Positions 36,138 through 46,202 of a DNA stretch of 64,000 nt are shown here, piece by piece. Both the position numbers and the translations under genes were made by a program. Each line of letters opens with the position of its first letter. Position 1 is the stretch's first letter. The DNA is from Rhytidiadelphus loreus. Its lineage: Eukaryota; Streptophyta; Bryopsida; Hypnales; Hylocomiaceae. The notes under the pieces were generated by a model. It saw nothing but the letters and a program-made list of their open reading frames with translations. It was not told the origin of the DNA and did no database searches. The stretch covers positions 63,407,348-63,471,347 of the forward strand of contig OX344764.1 in assembly GCA_947034895.1 (NCBI GenBank), written 5' to 3'.

Positions 36138-38731
36138 CTAAGTTGAGCTCGGTGTCTTTCGTTGTTGGGCTTTACGGTAAGAAACTGTACCGACTTTTTT
36201 CCATCACAACTCCGAATTCGAGCATAATGAGACCCATCATCTAGCACTTTTGTCTCCATTCTTGATGCTGTAATGTATGGCTGACCCAAAATTATTGGAT
36301 AAACTCCATAGTTTTGCACAAAGAAGTTTTGCTTCACTTCTACATCTCCAATTTTTGTTGGTACAACTGGGCATGCCCCATACAACTCTCCTCGCCCATT
36401 GTTGGCAGCCCTCATCACCCAACCATGATTTTTGTCAATTGGCCATTTGCCACTCTCGTAAATCTTTCGAGACATAATATTAATCTCGGATCCATGATCT
36501 ACAAGAGCCAAAATGGACTCATCCAACTCCCCCAACTTAACACGAGTTTCGGTGGTGGCTCTTGCCCAAAATGGATGAAGGTAATCCATTTGCTCTTCAA
36601 TCTCTCCTTCCATCCTATGAACAATTGCACATTCATAGGTATTTGCCTCCATCTCAATCTTTTTATTGTATGTTGAATGAGAGTCTTTCACCCCCTCAAA
36701 TTCCTTCTCCATCACATCTTGACATTCCATAGAGCATTCACCTTTGGAAATATCATTCTTCTCACAACTCATACGTCCACAAGTACAAGTGTACAAATCT
36801 TCTTCTCCCTCTTCTTCCTCATCGGTAAAATATTCTTCAGTAGAAAAATACTCTTCGTCAGAAAAAAACTCTTCTGCATCTTCGTAAGTTTCATCTTCAC
36901 ATGCCTCAAACATTGGATCGCACATCATAGAAAACACTTGACTGATCTCAGTCTCTTCATCTTTTGTCATGCGAGTATCCAACGCTTGTACCATAACTGT
37001 CTCAGCTGTCATCTGCCTCTTCCTCTTGATGACATCAATGATAAGCTCGTGAAAATCTTTCTTGGCAATACCAAGAGCTTCTCTCAATGTAAACTCAATC
37101 TTGGCATCTAGAATTCTCTCTTCTAGAATGCCCTTCATGTCAATTGAAGATTCAATGTCCGATTGCAGTTTGTAAGCTGGTGCTTTGTCCTTGCCTTTGT
37201 TTGAATCTTCCTTTTCCTTCCCTTTCTTATCATGGCTTGTACCTTCCCACATCTCCTTAGGAAGTGGTTCATCTCCTGGATGAACAAAAGTAGGCGATTT
37301 TCCATGCCTCTGTCGGGTATGAGCAGCAGGACCTTCTCCCTTTTCACCTTCTTTGAGCCCATGAGGTTTTCTTTTAGATAATGGCTCTTCCACATCATCT
37401 TCTTCAATAGGTCGCCCTCGCTTCTCTTCAACGACGACATCTTGTTCCATACTATTGCCTTGAATCTCTCCCAAAAAGGCTCTGATGCTAACCGCATCAA
37501 CAGGATCTTCCCAACCAGTTGCCTTTCGGATGGCTTGAGCTCCTCTTCGTAAAATCTCAAGAGCTGGAGCCTTCAAAGCCTCAACTGCTTGTTGTTCCAC
37601 CTCTACGTGAAACGTTTCAACACCTTTGGCATGTAGACCACTAGATCTCCCCATCTTGTCTTCAAGGATCTTCTTCATCCCTCCTTTGCCAAAGTTAGTG
37701 TTTAGAGGCAAGTTTGTGGCTGCATCATGAATTTTTCCATCCTTAAAAACAACTGTGCCTTCTTTCAGAGCTTCATCATAAGGTTTACAACCTCGAAGAC
37801 TGTGGCTCTCTTCTTCATCGCAAAAAATGCATCTTCTTGTAAATGTTTTTGCACCATCTGATGATTGAACTCCTCGTACCTTCTTCAACTCGCTCATTTC
37901 TACTCTCAGATCTCGAATGCCTTTGATCAGTTCATCAAGAGCACCTTCATCAACTGTTTTGGATTTCTTTGAAGTTGATGTTGAAGGTGTAGGCGCAAGT
38001 GATGTTATTGGAGTTGTTGTAACTGGTACGGGTACAACATCCATATGTCCAGATACACCTCTAGATCTCACCCTCCGTTGCTTTGCGACAAGAGTGACAG
38101 TCTCCTCTACTCTTCTCCAATCGTTTGTGAAACCTCCTTCAGTGGTTCGATCACCAAGAAGTAAGAGAAGTCTATCCTCCAAAGCATCATCAGCTGCTTG
38201 CAAAAAAAGCTCAGCCTTCCTAGTATCAAGAAGGCGTCTTTCTGCCAAAGGTAGTTGGTTGTATTTCTTCTCAAAGTCTCGAAGCAACTCATTTGGGCCC
38301 ATATTATTCCCAGGCCGTTGTTCGATCCAATCGAGAAAAGACCTCTTGGTCATTCTTTCTGAGTCTTCGTCAAAATACTCGTCCCGTAGTCTTTCCTCAA
38401 ACATCAACCACGAGACCACGTTTGCAGCATCTCCTCGAATTTCTTCAACTCTTTCATGAATCTCGGGAATAACTGCCAAGCTGAACGTTTGCATCATGCG
38501 GTCTTCTGACACTTGATGCACCTCCATTTCACAAACGTATGATCTCAAGAACTTTGTGATGTTCTTTCCGTCAAATCTTCCACACTTATCAACGACACCC
38601 TTCAAAGCTTTGGTAGCCCCTTGACCACCAGGGTGTCCTCTCTGCTGCTGCTCCATAAACATCGCCAAGGCACCAAGTATGGCCTCCATGTTGGCTTGGG
38701 CTCCCGAAGGAGCCCCTCCAGTGTCTCCCAT
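36095..38731 (-). CDS. gag: Gag-protease polyprotein of the LTR element
   Basis: 878 residues, ATG 53 bp after the LTR. A Gly-rich N terminus is followed by a capsid-like region (WLMFEERLRDEYF, then a helix-rich stretch to about residue 230) and a zinc-knuckle-like CIFCDEEESHSLRGC spaced C-x2-C-x5-H-x4-C, one residue longer than the canonical knuckle. Then come long charged linkers, a very acidic stretch (EDETYEDAEEFFSDEE) and an aspartic protease domain near residues 730-840 with LVDHGSEIN, where DHG replaces the usual D[ST]G. It ends SLDFMDF-stop. The protease sits in gag and not in pol. The TGA stop overlaps the start of the pol frame. Confidence 0.88.
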   Translation of the reverse strand: MGDTGGAPSGAQANMEAILGALAMFMEQQQRGHPGGQGATKALKGVVDKCGRFDGKNITKFLRSYVCEMEVHQVSEDRMMQTFSLAVIPEIHERVEEIRGDAANVVSWLMFEERLRDEYFDEDSERMTKRSFLDWIEQRPGNNMGPNELLRDFEKKYNQLPLAERRLLDTRKAELFLQAADDALEDRLLLLLGDRTTEGGFTNDWRRVEETVTLVAKQRRVRSRGVSGHMDVVPVPVTTTPITSLAPTPSTSTSKKSKTVDEGALDELIKGIRDLRVEMSELKKVRGVQSSDGAKTFTRRCIFCDEEESHSLRGCKPYDEALKEGTVVFKDGKIHDAATNLPLNTNFGKGGMKKILEDKMGRSSGLHAKGVETFHVEVEQQAVEALKAPALEILRRGAQAIRKATGWEDPVDAVSIRAFLGEIQGNSMEQDVVVEEKRGRPIEEDDVEEPLSKRKPHGLKEGEKGEGPAAHTRQRHGKSPTFVHPGDEPLPKEMWEGTSHDKKGKEKEDSNKGKDKAPAYKLQSDIESSIDMKGILEERILDAKIEFTLREALGIAKKDFHELIIDVIKRKRQMTAETVMVQALDTRMTKDEETEISQVFSMMCDPMFEACEDETYEDAEEFFSDEEYFSTEEYFTDEEEEGEEDLYTCTCGRMSCEKNDISKGECSMECQDVMEKEFEGVKDSHSTYNKKIEMEANTYECAIVHRMEGEIEEQMDYLHPFWARATTETRVKLGELDESILALVDHGSEINIMSRKIYESGKWPIDKNHGWVMRAANNGRGELYGACPVVPTKIGDVEVKQNFFVQNYGVYPIILGQPYITASRMETKVLDDGSHYARIRSCDGKKSVQFLTVKPNNERHRAQLREGPLPTSLDFMDF

Positions 38732-38766
38732 CGTCCTTAGCCAAAACTAATCGCCCCGAAACTTCT

Positions 38767-38782
38767 CTCAGTGGAAGCACCA
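38767..38782 (-). promoter_or_regulatory. Candidate primer-binding site
   Basis: TGGTGCTTCCACTGAG begins two bases after the 5' LTR and starts with TGG, complementary to a tRNA 3' CCA end. It is not the common initiator-Met site; I cannot name the tRNA with confidence. Confidence 0.55.
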
Positions 38783-40123
38783 AATGTCGTGTAGAGAGAG
38801 TTTGCCTCGGGAAATCACGAGGATTCTGGCTGCGACTAGAAATGGTTCGGGAATGAAATAAATTGTAACTTGTCGAATCTTCAAATCTTCGAGTCTTCAA
38901 ATCTTCAAACTGCTACTCGTTGTCCTATCCTGTTGTGTTTCTAAATAGGCCAAGGGTTAAGGTAGGGTGATAAGAAACCACGGGCTTCGGACGTGTAAAA
39001 CGGGACGGCCAGACCACGAGCTGAGCCGTCCGAGGGATTGGATCCTAAATTTCAAACCCACGGTGACCAGCAAACTTGCCTCACCAGTGGGAACAACATA
39101 AAAGTCTCGACCATGTGGGCAATTAACCCCACTTCGTCGCATCCACAACACCAAATGAGGCTAGTATTGGTGTGAACCAAACTGCCCGCAACAATAAAAT
39201 GAAATTTACAAAGCCACAAGCCACACACACACAAACACACAAGTCTTCCAACTCCTTCAACTCCAACTCCCAAGCTGATCTTTGGATGAGTGTCTTTGTT
39301 GATCTATAACTCCAAATGAACTAAATGAAAGCTTTTCGGAAAGCTAAAACAATCATCTACTTCTCCTCCAAATTTCATACAATTCTAAGACTCTGTCCAA
39401 CCTCTATGGCCATCCAAAGTTTCGGCCTTGAGAAGGGAAAGGCAGCAGACCTTCCTTCGCTTCCACACTCACAACTTTCTCATACAAACTCCAAATAGAA
39501 CGAATGATAGCTTCATGAAAAGCTAACACAATTTCCTACACTCCCTCCAAATTTCATGGCAAAACAAGAACCTGTCCGTCTTTTATGGTCGGTCGAAGTC
39601 TCTGCCTCTTAATTTTAAAGGCAACAAACCTCCCTCCACTCAAACTAGCACAACTTTTGCTTCACAACTCCAAATCAAGCAAGTGAGATCAATTTGGAAA
39701 CTACACACCATGATACACAACACCTCCAAATTTCATTTCAAAATACTTCAAATTCACAACACAATGAGCCCTCAAACATTCGGGCCTTTCTAAACTCACA
39801 ACGGGAGAGAAGATGAATAGTGTTCCCTTTTTTTTTCTCCACCTTATCTCTACTCTAACCACACAAACAAGTGGGGTCAGCCCCTAATTCACTCCCAAAG
39901 CTCTCACATCAATAATTGAGCCCTTATTTGACCCCACAACTATCTCTTTATCTTTATCTTAGAAAGAAAATTCACTTCAAGTTCACCTAGAAGGAAAACT
40001 ATTTCATTAATTCCTTTTTATCTTTTCTTTCTCTATTTTCAACACCCAAAATGAAATCTACAAACAACTAACATAAAATAAATGTCTTCTCAAAGGTAAA
40101 AAACTAAAGTCTTCAAAGAAACT

Positions 40124-40582
40124 TCACTCCATCTTCAAGAACTTGAGAATTCGCTTGATGGTAGTAGCAACAAACTCAACACGATCCACCTTTGTCAAGG
40201 GATTGACCGGCCCCTCTAACCATCGTTGGTGACCGCGACTCCCTTTAATAGGCCTGACCATACAATAGTATTGATCGTCGTTAAGACCTTCAAAACTCCC
40301 TTCGAATGTCACTTCTTGGGTACCAGGTTCAACACACCCAACCTGCAACAGGATCACTAGTGCTCGAGCTCCACGCTGTAGGTTCCCGTGCCATCGCTGC
40401 TCCACACGGGGTTGCTTTGGCGGTCGAGAAGGCCCAAATTCATCTTGAGGACGCTCGTGCGATAATGAAAGACCTAGCGGTTGAAGAGGTTGAGCCGGTA
40501 GTTGAGATAACGAAAACTCAAACTCCGATTCTGGTAGAGGCTCCTCATCCTGAGACTCAGAAAAAACCCTCCAATTCGACAT
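40124..40582 (-). CDS. 152-residue ORF inside the 5' LTR, unknown function
   Basis: The frame begins MSNWRVFSES (an upstream TTG extends the open frame but is not used here) and ends ILKFLKME. It has an acidic, proline-rich first half (PLPESEFEFSLSQLPAQPL) and a basic, folded-looking second half with EVTFEGSFEGLNDDQYYCMV. I recognise no family. It is the first ATG-initiated frame of length downstream of the LTR TATA box, so it would be the first ORF of the genomic RNA, ahead of gag. The antisense frame of 93 codons is treated as a shadow. Translation is not proven. Confidence 0.5.
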   Translation of the reverse strand: MSNWRVFSESQDEEPLPESEFEFSLSQLPAQPLQPLGLSLSHERPQDEFGPSRPPKQPRVEQRWHGNLQRGARALVILLQVGCVEPGTQEVTFEGSFEGLNDDQYYCMVRPIKGSRGHQRWLEGPVNPLTKVDRVEFVATTIKRILKFLKME

Positions 40583-40651
40583 ACTGAAATCTATAACATA
40601 CAATAAAGAAACTACTTCAAGTTTGGTGGCATTCTAAGATGATAACCTATT

Positions 40652-40659
40652 CTTATATA
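40652..40659 (-). promoter_or_regulatory. TATA box in the 5' LTR
   Basis: TATATAAG on the minus strand, about 145 bp inside the LTR start and 70 bp before the ATG of the LTR ORF. The copy in the 3' LTR is at 32,355-32,362. Confidence 0.6.
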
Positions 40660-40807
40660 GATGGCTCATGTCATTGTGAGAAGGCGTCATCTTGAAGCTA
40701 CTAAGAATGATGTCATCTTTATTTTTATATTATTAAAATCAAATCTATGGAAATAATGTATTACTATGCATTTTTACACTATGTACGCATTTACAGTGCG
40801 ACAACGA

Positions 40808-42553
40808 CAAGTAGTATTCTCAAGGAGTATTCAATCCATATACATTACAAGACTTCAAAGTATTCTACAAACCACAAATAGCTTAAATTTCTCAAGGGCC
40901 TTCACCAAACTATCTCTAAACTATTGGTAAGCCAATTGGAGTAGAGATTTCACCTTAATCAAGAAGTATCCCAATTAAAGACCATTCGAAATTTGAAGAG
41001 ATTGAAGAACCATAACTTCAAAGCAATTGAATAGGAAGTTCTATTGTAAACATGGATCACAACACCAAAGAAAATATGCCAATGGTAGGCACATCCTTGT
41101 GCATTCCTTACTTAGACTTTGTAACACTAAAAAAGCATAGTAATCAAGAGAATTGATACAAGCAATTACTATCATTGCAATGTTGTTACAAATATAGTTT
41201 ATTATTGCTGCCACATGTGACATTCCAAGTAGCATTCAACAAAGTTCCTTGCATCAAGGTGTGATCTCACTTATAACAACCTAGACTTCAACTTGCACAA
41301 GTTTCAAAAAGAAGTAGTGGATATTAGAGTCTCCTCTCCATGTTGCCTAATTTCACCCCTCTTTAATCAAAAGTGTATGCAAGATCATTAATCAAATCAT
41401 TCTTCTCAGAGAAAACAAGACTGCAAGTCTAAGACATGAAGACACCTTCTCTAAGCACATTCCATGGGTATTAACAATGTCAAATACACACAACAATTGA
41501 GAGGTATTTAATACAAAATTGCACAAAACAAACACCTAACCTTTTCAAAAGTATTTAGAGAAAAGAAACCAAATAACTTCACAATAGTGTGTTTCTTGAA
41601 CTAGTGGGCATCATCAATAGTGAAACCCATATAGTCAAATCCCCACTCTTTGTCCAAATGAGTTTCTTACTCAAACCAAGTTGGCCTATATAAGATGAGG
41701 AAGTGACAAATCTAACACTCTCATTTCGTTGACTTCCTTTATTGAAGAAAAAACAATCATAATCCCATGCCTTAGAAATTAAAAATATGAAGCTTGACTA
41801 ATTTAGTTTCTATTCTATTTTGAAGTCTTGAAAAATCAAAGCAATAATTAACTACAACAATTACAAACTCTATATGATAAAATCCAAAATATACAACATT
41901 GTATGTATTTCATTCAAATTTCCTACTTTTAAAATAGTTTTAAATTTTCATTATAGAATTATGTTACTCATTCTAAGCTTCATTTACAATAAAAATTTCA
42001 AATTATTCTAATATATATTAGGATTGATAAAAATTTACTTTCAATCTTCCATTTAAAAAAATAACAATAATTTTCTTTTTTCCCATCAAAGTTTAAAAAA
42101 AATCAATAGCAATAGAAAATACATCAATTACAAAAAGGATAAATTTAGCTTAATGGTTGCATTTGACTAAAAGGTCATTGACAAGGGTGTTTTGGGTGTA
42201 AAATATAAATAATCAATTGATAAATATTTACACCAATCTCCATTGCTATTTGTACCTCCTAAAAAATTCAAATTAATTAGATTGATTTTGCTATATTTAC
42301 TAATTTATTCACTTTTTCCTACAAAAATTAGAACAATAGCAATTTTACATGAGACAAATTGAATTATTTTAGAATGATATACTATCTATAATATCATCTA
42401 GTAAAAATATAAGATTGATATTTAGATCAAACATGATGTTTGACCATTTCCCAATGTACAAGATCCTTTGGTGATTAAAGAAATGCTACACAAATGTGAT
42501 AATATAGATTAAGATCACAACACCTACAAACTACACTTTTTCTAGTCCCACTA
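40808..42553. other. AT-rich intergenic DNA
   Basis: Nothing beyond short frames; no repeat or gene recognised. Confidence 0.4.
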
Positions 42554-42965
42554 AGGTAGTATGCTCTAAAAGCGACCATTTAAGAGCTGGTCCGCCTTTT
42601 TCATAGGCTTATGTGGACAAAATTATTTTTAGATCATTTTTCAGAGAAAGAAAAATGGATGTGGAAACAAACACAAGTGGTTTTGTATTTTTCCAAGCAT
42701 TTTTGAATTACTTATAAATTTTCAAAGATTCAGGGTATAGCCACCTATTTGTGACCATAGGTCTCCCAAAATCTGTCCACTTGCAATTTGTAAATAGATG
42801 TGCAAAAATCAAAGACAATGATTGACTCTTGCAATAGAAAAATAATTTTTTCTTGATGCATTCAATTGCTACAGTGGTCCATTTAAGGATCACCTTGTTT
42901 CCATTCTTCACCCCCAAATAGGGGTGGTTTGAAGAAGGTGGACGCTTTCAGAGCATACTACCTTA
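42554..42965. mobile_element. TA-flanked MITE, AGGTAG family
   Basis: A 412-bp element with ends AGGTAGTATGCTCTAAAAGCG and CGCTTTCAGAGCATACTACCT (one mismatch in 21) and TA on each side. Same type as 14,797-15,203 and 59,849-60,139. Non-coding; Tc1/mariner-like by its TA duplication. Confidence 0.7.
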
Positions 42966-43779
42966 CCTCAAAGGTTGAATGATAAAATAAATTTGATGAG
43001 ACTATTAACAAACTCAAGAGAAATACAAATCAAGTGGTTTTTTCATAAAAACACTCTAGTAATATTTTACAAATTTTCAAAGTTGAAAAATATAAGATAG
43101 CCTATATTTAATACTAGATCCACCTTAAAGTGACACCTTTGAAGCAAAAAATGTCTCAACTTTCATTGGTTGCTTCTAAAAAGTTGCGGCTTTAGGTTAC
43201 GGAAGCACTCATTCAAGGTCCTTTTTTAGGTGTTGGAGAAAAAAAAGTAATCCAAGGAAGTACTTGTAACTTATGATACGTATGAAAAGATATTATCCAA
43301 CAATACTAAAAATTGATACTAAGAAAGTTATGAAATAACATCAAATACTAACAAATGCTTCATATACAATAGTGATTTGTTACACAATTTAATAGTAAAA
43401 TATTATTATTATTATATTATATTTCATTAACCAATATATGAGATTATTGAATCTCAAAGAATGCAATGTCAAGTTCCTTGGCTAATACCATAGTGTCACC
43501 TACCCATATTAAGATTCATGACAATCTTAGATGCCAAGGGTGTAGTTACAAAGAATTTTAATTCTAATCACTTAGTTGAGTTTAATTATCATAGAACGAG
43601 GTTATATTTAATCACAAACTACATATTCTTGTGCAAGTAAAAGATCAGCCACAACACTTCAACCACACAAGCTTGGTCTTTACATTGAGAAAGTAATAAA
43701 CACAACACTCTAAAGCCCTTTGCTATTACAATTGAAGATAAAGTGATCATCACCCTAAGCCCTTATCTATGGAAGTTTA

Positions 43780-45330
43780 CAACAAAATCACTTGGTCTGG
43801 TCATGGCAAGGCTATCTTTAATCACAAACTACCCCAGAGGACATCCATGGAAAATCCCAGCTAATTAAGACGACTTAAATGGACAAGTTGCAAAAGATGC
43901 AGAAACATAACAAAGAATATATGAACTGGCTAGAATCAATTTTAGGCAGGCTCATCTCAAGAACAATCAAGACAAACATTGTACTCTTCACAATACAGAG
44001 AAAGATGCACATGGTATAACCCACACCTATAGGTAAGAATTCGCATTGTGCAAGGCTGTAATCCCTCAATAGCTTCACAGATCTTCACAGATCTGCAAGA
44101 CAGAACATTGCCACACATGGGAAACTGCAAGTCTGAGCATTATCACTTCTGCACTTCAAAACTAAAATCCCAGACCACTACGACCCAGGCAACGTGATCT
44201 GTAACAACAGATGAGGAGACATGCATGGACAGTGCAAAAACAAGTTACAATACAAATGATCTGTAACAGCAGCTGAGGAGACATGCATGAACAATGCAAA
44301 AGACAACTCACAATACAAGTGCCCCAACCGGTGCCAGAACTTGAGGACTTGCAGTATGCGCCGCATTATTCCCTCGATGCTTTCACGGATCAGCACATTA
44401 GAACATCGCGACAGACCACATTCTCCTCTCGAAGCACCATACGCCTGTCAGGGCGCCGTCCGTAGTTCCTGAAACAAATGCTCCAGCGAGACAAGAGTGT
44501 AAGACAAGACATGTAAGACCTTGCCTAAGACAATCTAGTGGGCAGGAACAATGTCAAAACAAAGTATGCCTGCAAAACAGAGCGATACGTATCATATTCT
44601 AAACTTTTCATACGTTCAGGAAGAACGGAAGCAAACACCGAGTTCAAGGCCTGAACCGACAAATCCAACCGATGGTGTGTTTCACAAACCATGCTTGGTG
44701 TCATCTGCAGTGAAAGCTTCATACATGAAATACCACTCCCTTGTCCATATGAGTATTCTGCTCTGACAAAGCTGGTCTAGACCCTCAGCAAATGATTCAC
44801 ATGACGCTCTGTCACCCTAAAGCAATAATTACAGAGAGACCAAGAACCCAAGCCGTTGTGGTGGTGCATGACATCAAAATCATTTGCCCATAGCAAGGTA
44901 ATCTTAAACTGCAAACTGGCCAAGTCCTACCCTGCGAATCTACCCGACTAATTACGACAACGGAGATCAACAAGTTGCATAACAACCGATCAGAACTTGC
45001 TTGCCCTAATGTCAGGCAGACTCAATTCTCAGCAAGAATCAATCCATCAAGACAGACATCTCAATCCCAACCATACCGACAAAGATGCAAGTGCAGCCAC
45101 TCGTACCTTGAGGTGAGAATTCGCACGGAGCTTACAGGATTTTTTCCTAAATGGCCTCACGGCTCTGCAAAAGAGAATATTGCCAACAGATTAGTATCCA
45201 AGGTCGAGCACACCACTTCCGCACACCAAAAAGCGAATTCCGAACTTAGAACTCCCAGACCACCAAGACCTAGTACCCAGAGCGTGATGCGTAACGCCAG
45301 ACGAGAAAAGCTGTGACAAGTACTGCAACA
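43780..45330. repeat. Diverged tandem duplication, GC-richer
   Basis: About 43,780-44,210 and 44,890-45,320 are diverged direct copies (shared landmarks: AGGTGAGAATTCGCA, GCAAGACAGAACATTGCC-like and CTAATTA-GACGAC-like stretches). A third partial copy lies near 44,330-44,440, and a short ATCTGTAACA-CAG-TGAGGAGACATGCATG unit repeats at 44,200 and 44,260. No protein domain seen; origin unknown. Confidence 0.45.
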
Positions 45331-45419
45331 ACAACTCACAATACAAGATGCTCTCGTGCATGCATCTCAGAGAGAGCTTCAATTTGTCGGTAAACCTAAC
45401 AAAGAGCGGAGATTTCACC

Positions 45420-46202
45420 TCGCATCCGCATGATCCACTAGTCGAAATTCGCAGGGGAGTCTGAATCTGGCCTTCGTGAGCGGGGCAGCGCCCGCTGCGC
45501 TCCTCAAGAATGCACCGGCCAAATGTGTGGAGTAGCGACGTTGGAGAACAAGGAAAGGGTTTCCTTGGCTCTCACGGAAAGCTCGGCGTGCAAAGGACAG
45601 TGCCACCACTGCTACAGTAAAGCGTCCGGAAAAAGTCTTCCCTGTTCCCGCCCTCGGTGTCAGCCCTCCATTGGTGTTACCTCCAAAAGTCTTATTTTTT
45701 TTTTCTGACACAAATGAAAAAGAATTTCAGTGCAAAGAGTAAAATACATGCCCACCAGCCGCAAGCGGCCTGGTGGGGACTGGGGAGAAGCAAACAGACA
45801 ACCCACCCCCAGACAGACACGACCAGTGAATATTTTAAGGTTTACTGTAATTCGCGCGACACGCAGCCAAAGGGGTGAGGGAGGCGCCTTGGTGGCGATT
45901 TTTTTTTTTCCAGCCGTCGTACTGGCTCCTGCACATGGCAGACCGGTGTGTGTTAAGCGACTTAATTTTCGCTGTTCTGTTTCACTGCTGCAGTGCACTG
46001 GCGACTTTTTTGTTTTCACTGTTGCAGTTTTGGCGAATGTTTTTAAAATTGTAATTTTTTTTTTCACTCAGGGGAATCGAACCCCGGCCAAAGGCCTTGC
46101 CCAAACGCAATAAGTGAACCCACCCACCCCCAACCCAGTTAGTGAATTGTTCGGAAAAAAACTTTGAAGCCAAAACTTGCCGGATTAATGGAAACAGACT
46201 CC
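45420..46202. other. 3' flank of the hAT frame
   Basis: GC-richer than the surroundings, with poly-T runs and several TGGCGA hexamers (near 45,892, 46,000 and 46,031), plus the tRNA-like sequence. Probably within the hAT element. Confidence 0.35.
46063..46146 (-). tRNA. tRNA-like sequence or SINE head (probably not functional)
   Basis: The minus strand has a perfect T-arm (GGGGTTCGATTCCCC, which includes the Pol III B-box core GGTTCGATTCC). Its outer ends, TTCACT and AGTGAA, pair as a six-bp acceptor stem. The 84-nt span fits a class II tRNA. The D-arm region is a G-rich run without clear cloverleaf pairing and the anticodon arm is unclear, so it may be a tRNA pseudogene or a SINE head; an A-run follows at its 3' side. 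Confidence 0.35.

Larger units (their letters stand above)
30488..40803 (-). mobile_element. Complete Ty3/Gypsy LTR retrotransposon
   Basis: A 10,316-bp element transcribed on the minus strand: 5' LTR 40,803-38,785, gag 38,731-36,095, pol about 36,137-32,517, 3' LTR 32,506-30,488. The LTRs begin TGTCG and end CGACA (minus strand). The flanking direct repeat is ACGA (30,484-30,487 and 40,804-40,807). A primer-binding candidate, TGGTGCTTCCACTGAG, starts two bases after the 5' LTR. A polypurine tract, AGAGGGGGTGAA, abuts the 3' LTR. The order protease, reverse transcriptase, RNase H, integrase is that of Metaviridae (Ty3/Gypsy). No chromodomain is visible after the GPY/F-type module. Both LTRs have the same length and identical ORFs, so insertion is recent. 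The element looks structurally complete. Confidence 0.93.
38785..40803 (-). repeat. 5' LTR (2,019 bp)
   Basis: Carries the presumed promoter of the element: TATATAAG at 40,659-40,652 on the minus strand. If transcription starts about 30 bp downstream, only about 170 bp is U3 and the remaining ~1.8 kb is R plus U5, an unusually long leader before gag. Confidence 0.93.

Noticed and set aside
43780..45320. Splice-donor-like AGGTGAGAATTCGCA copies as exons of a gene
   Set aside because: The duplicated block has no conserved reading frame between its copies, so coding origin is not supported.
45415..46113. Several 70-135-codon frames downstream of the hAT frame
   Set aside because: They overlap on both strands, include homopolymer translations (KKK/FFF) and cover the tRNA-like sequence; probably non-coding transposon flank.
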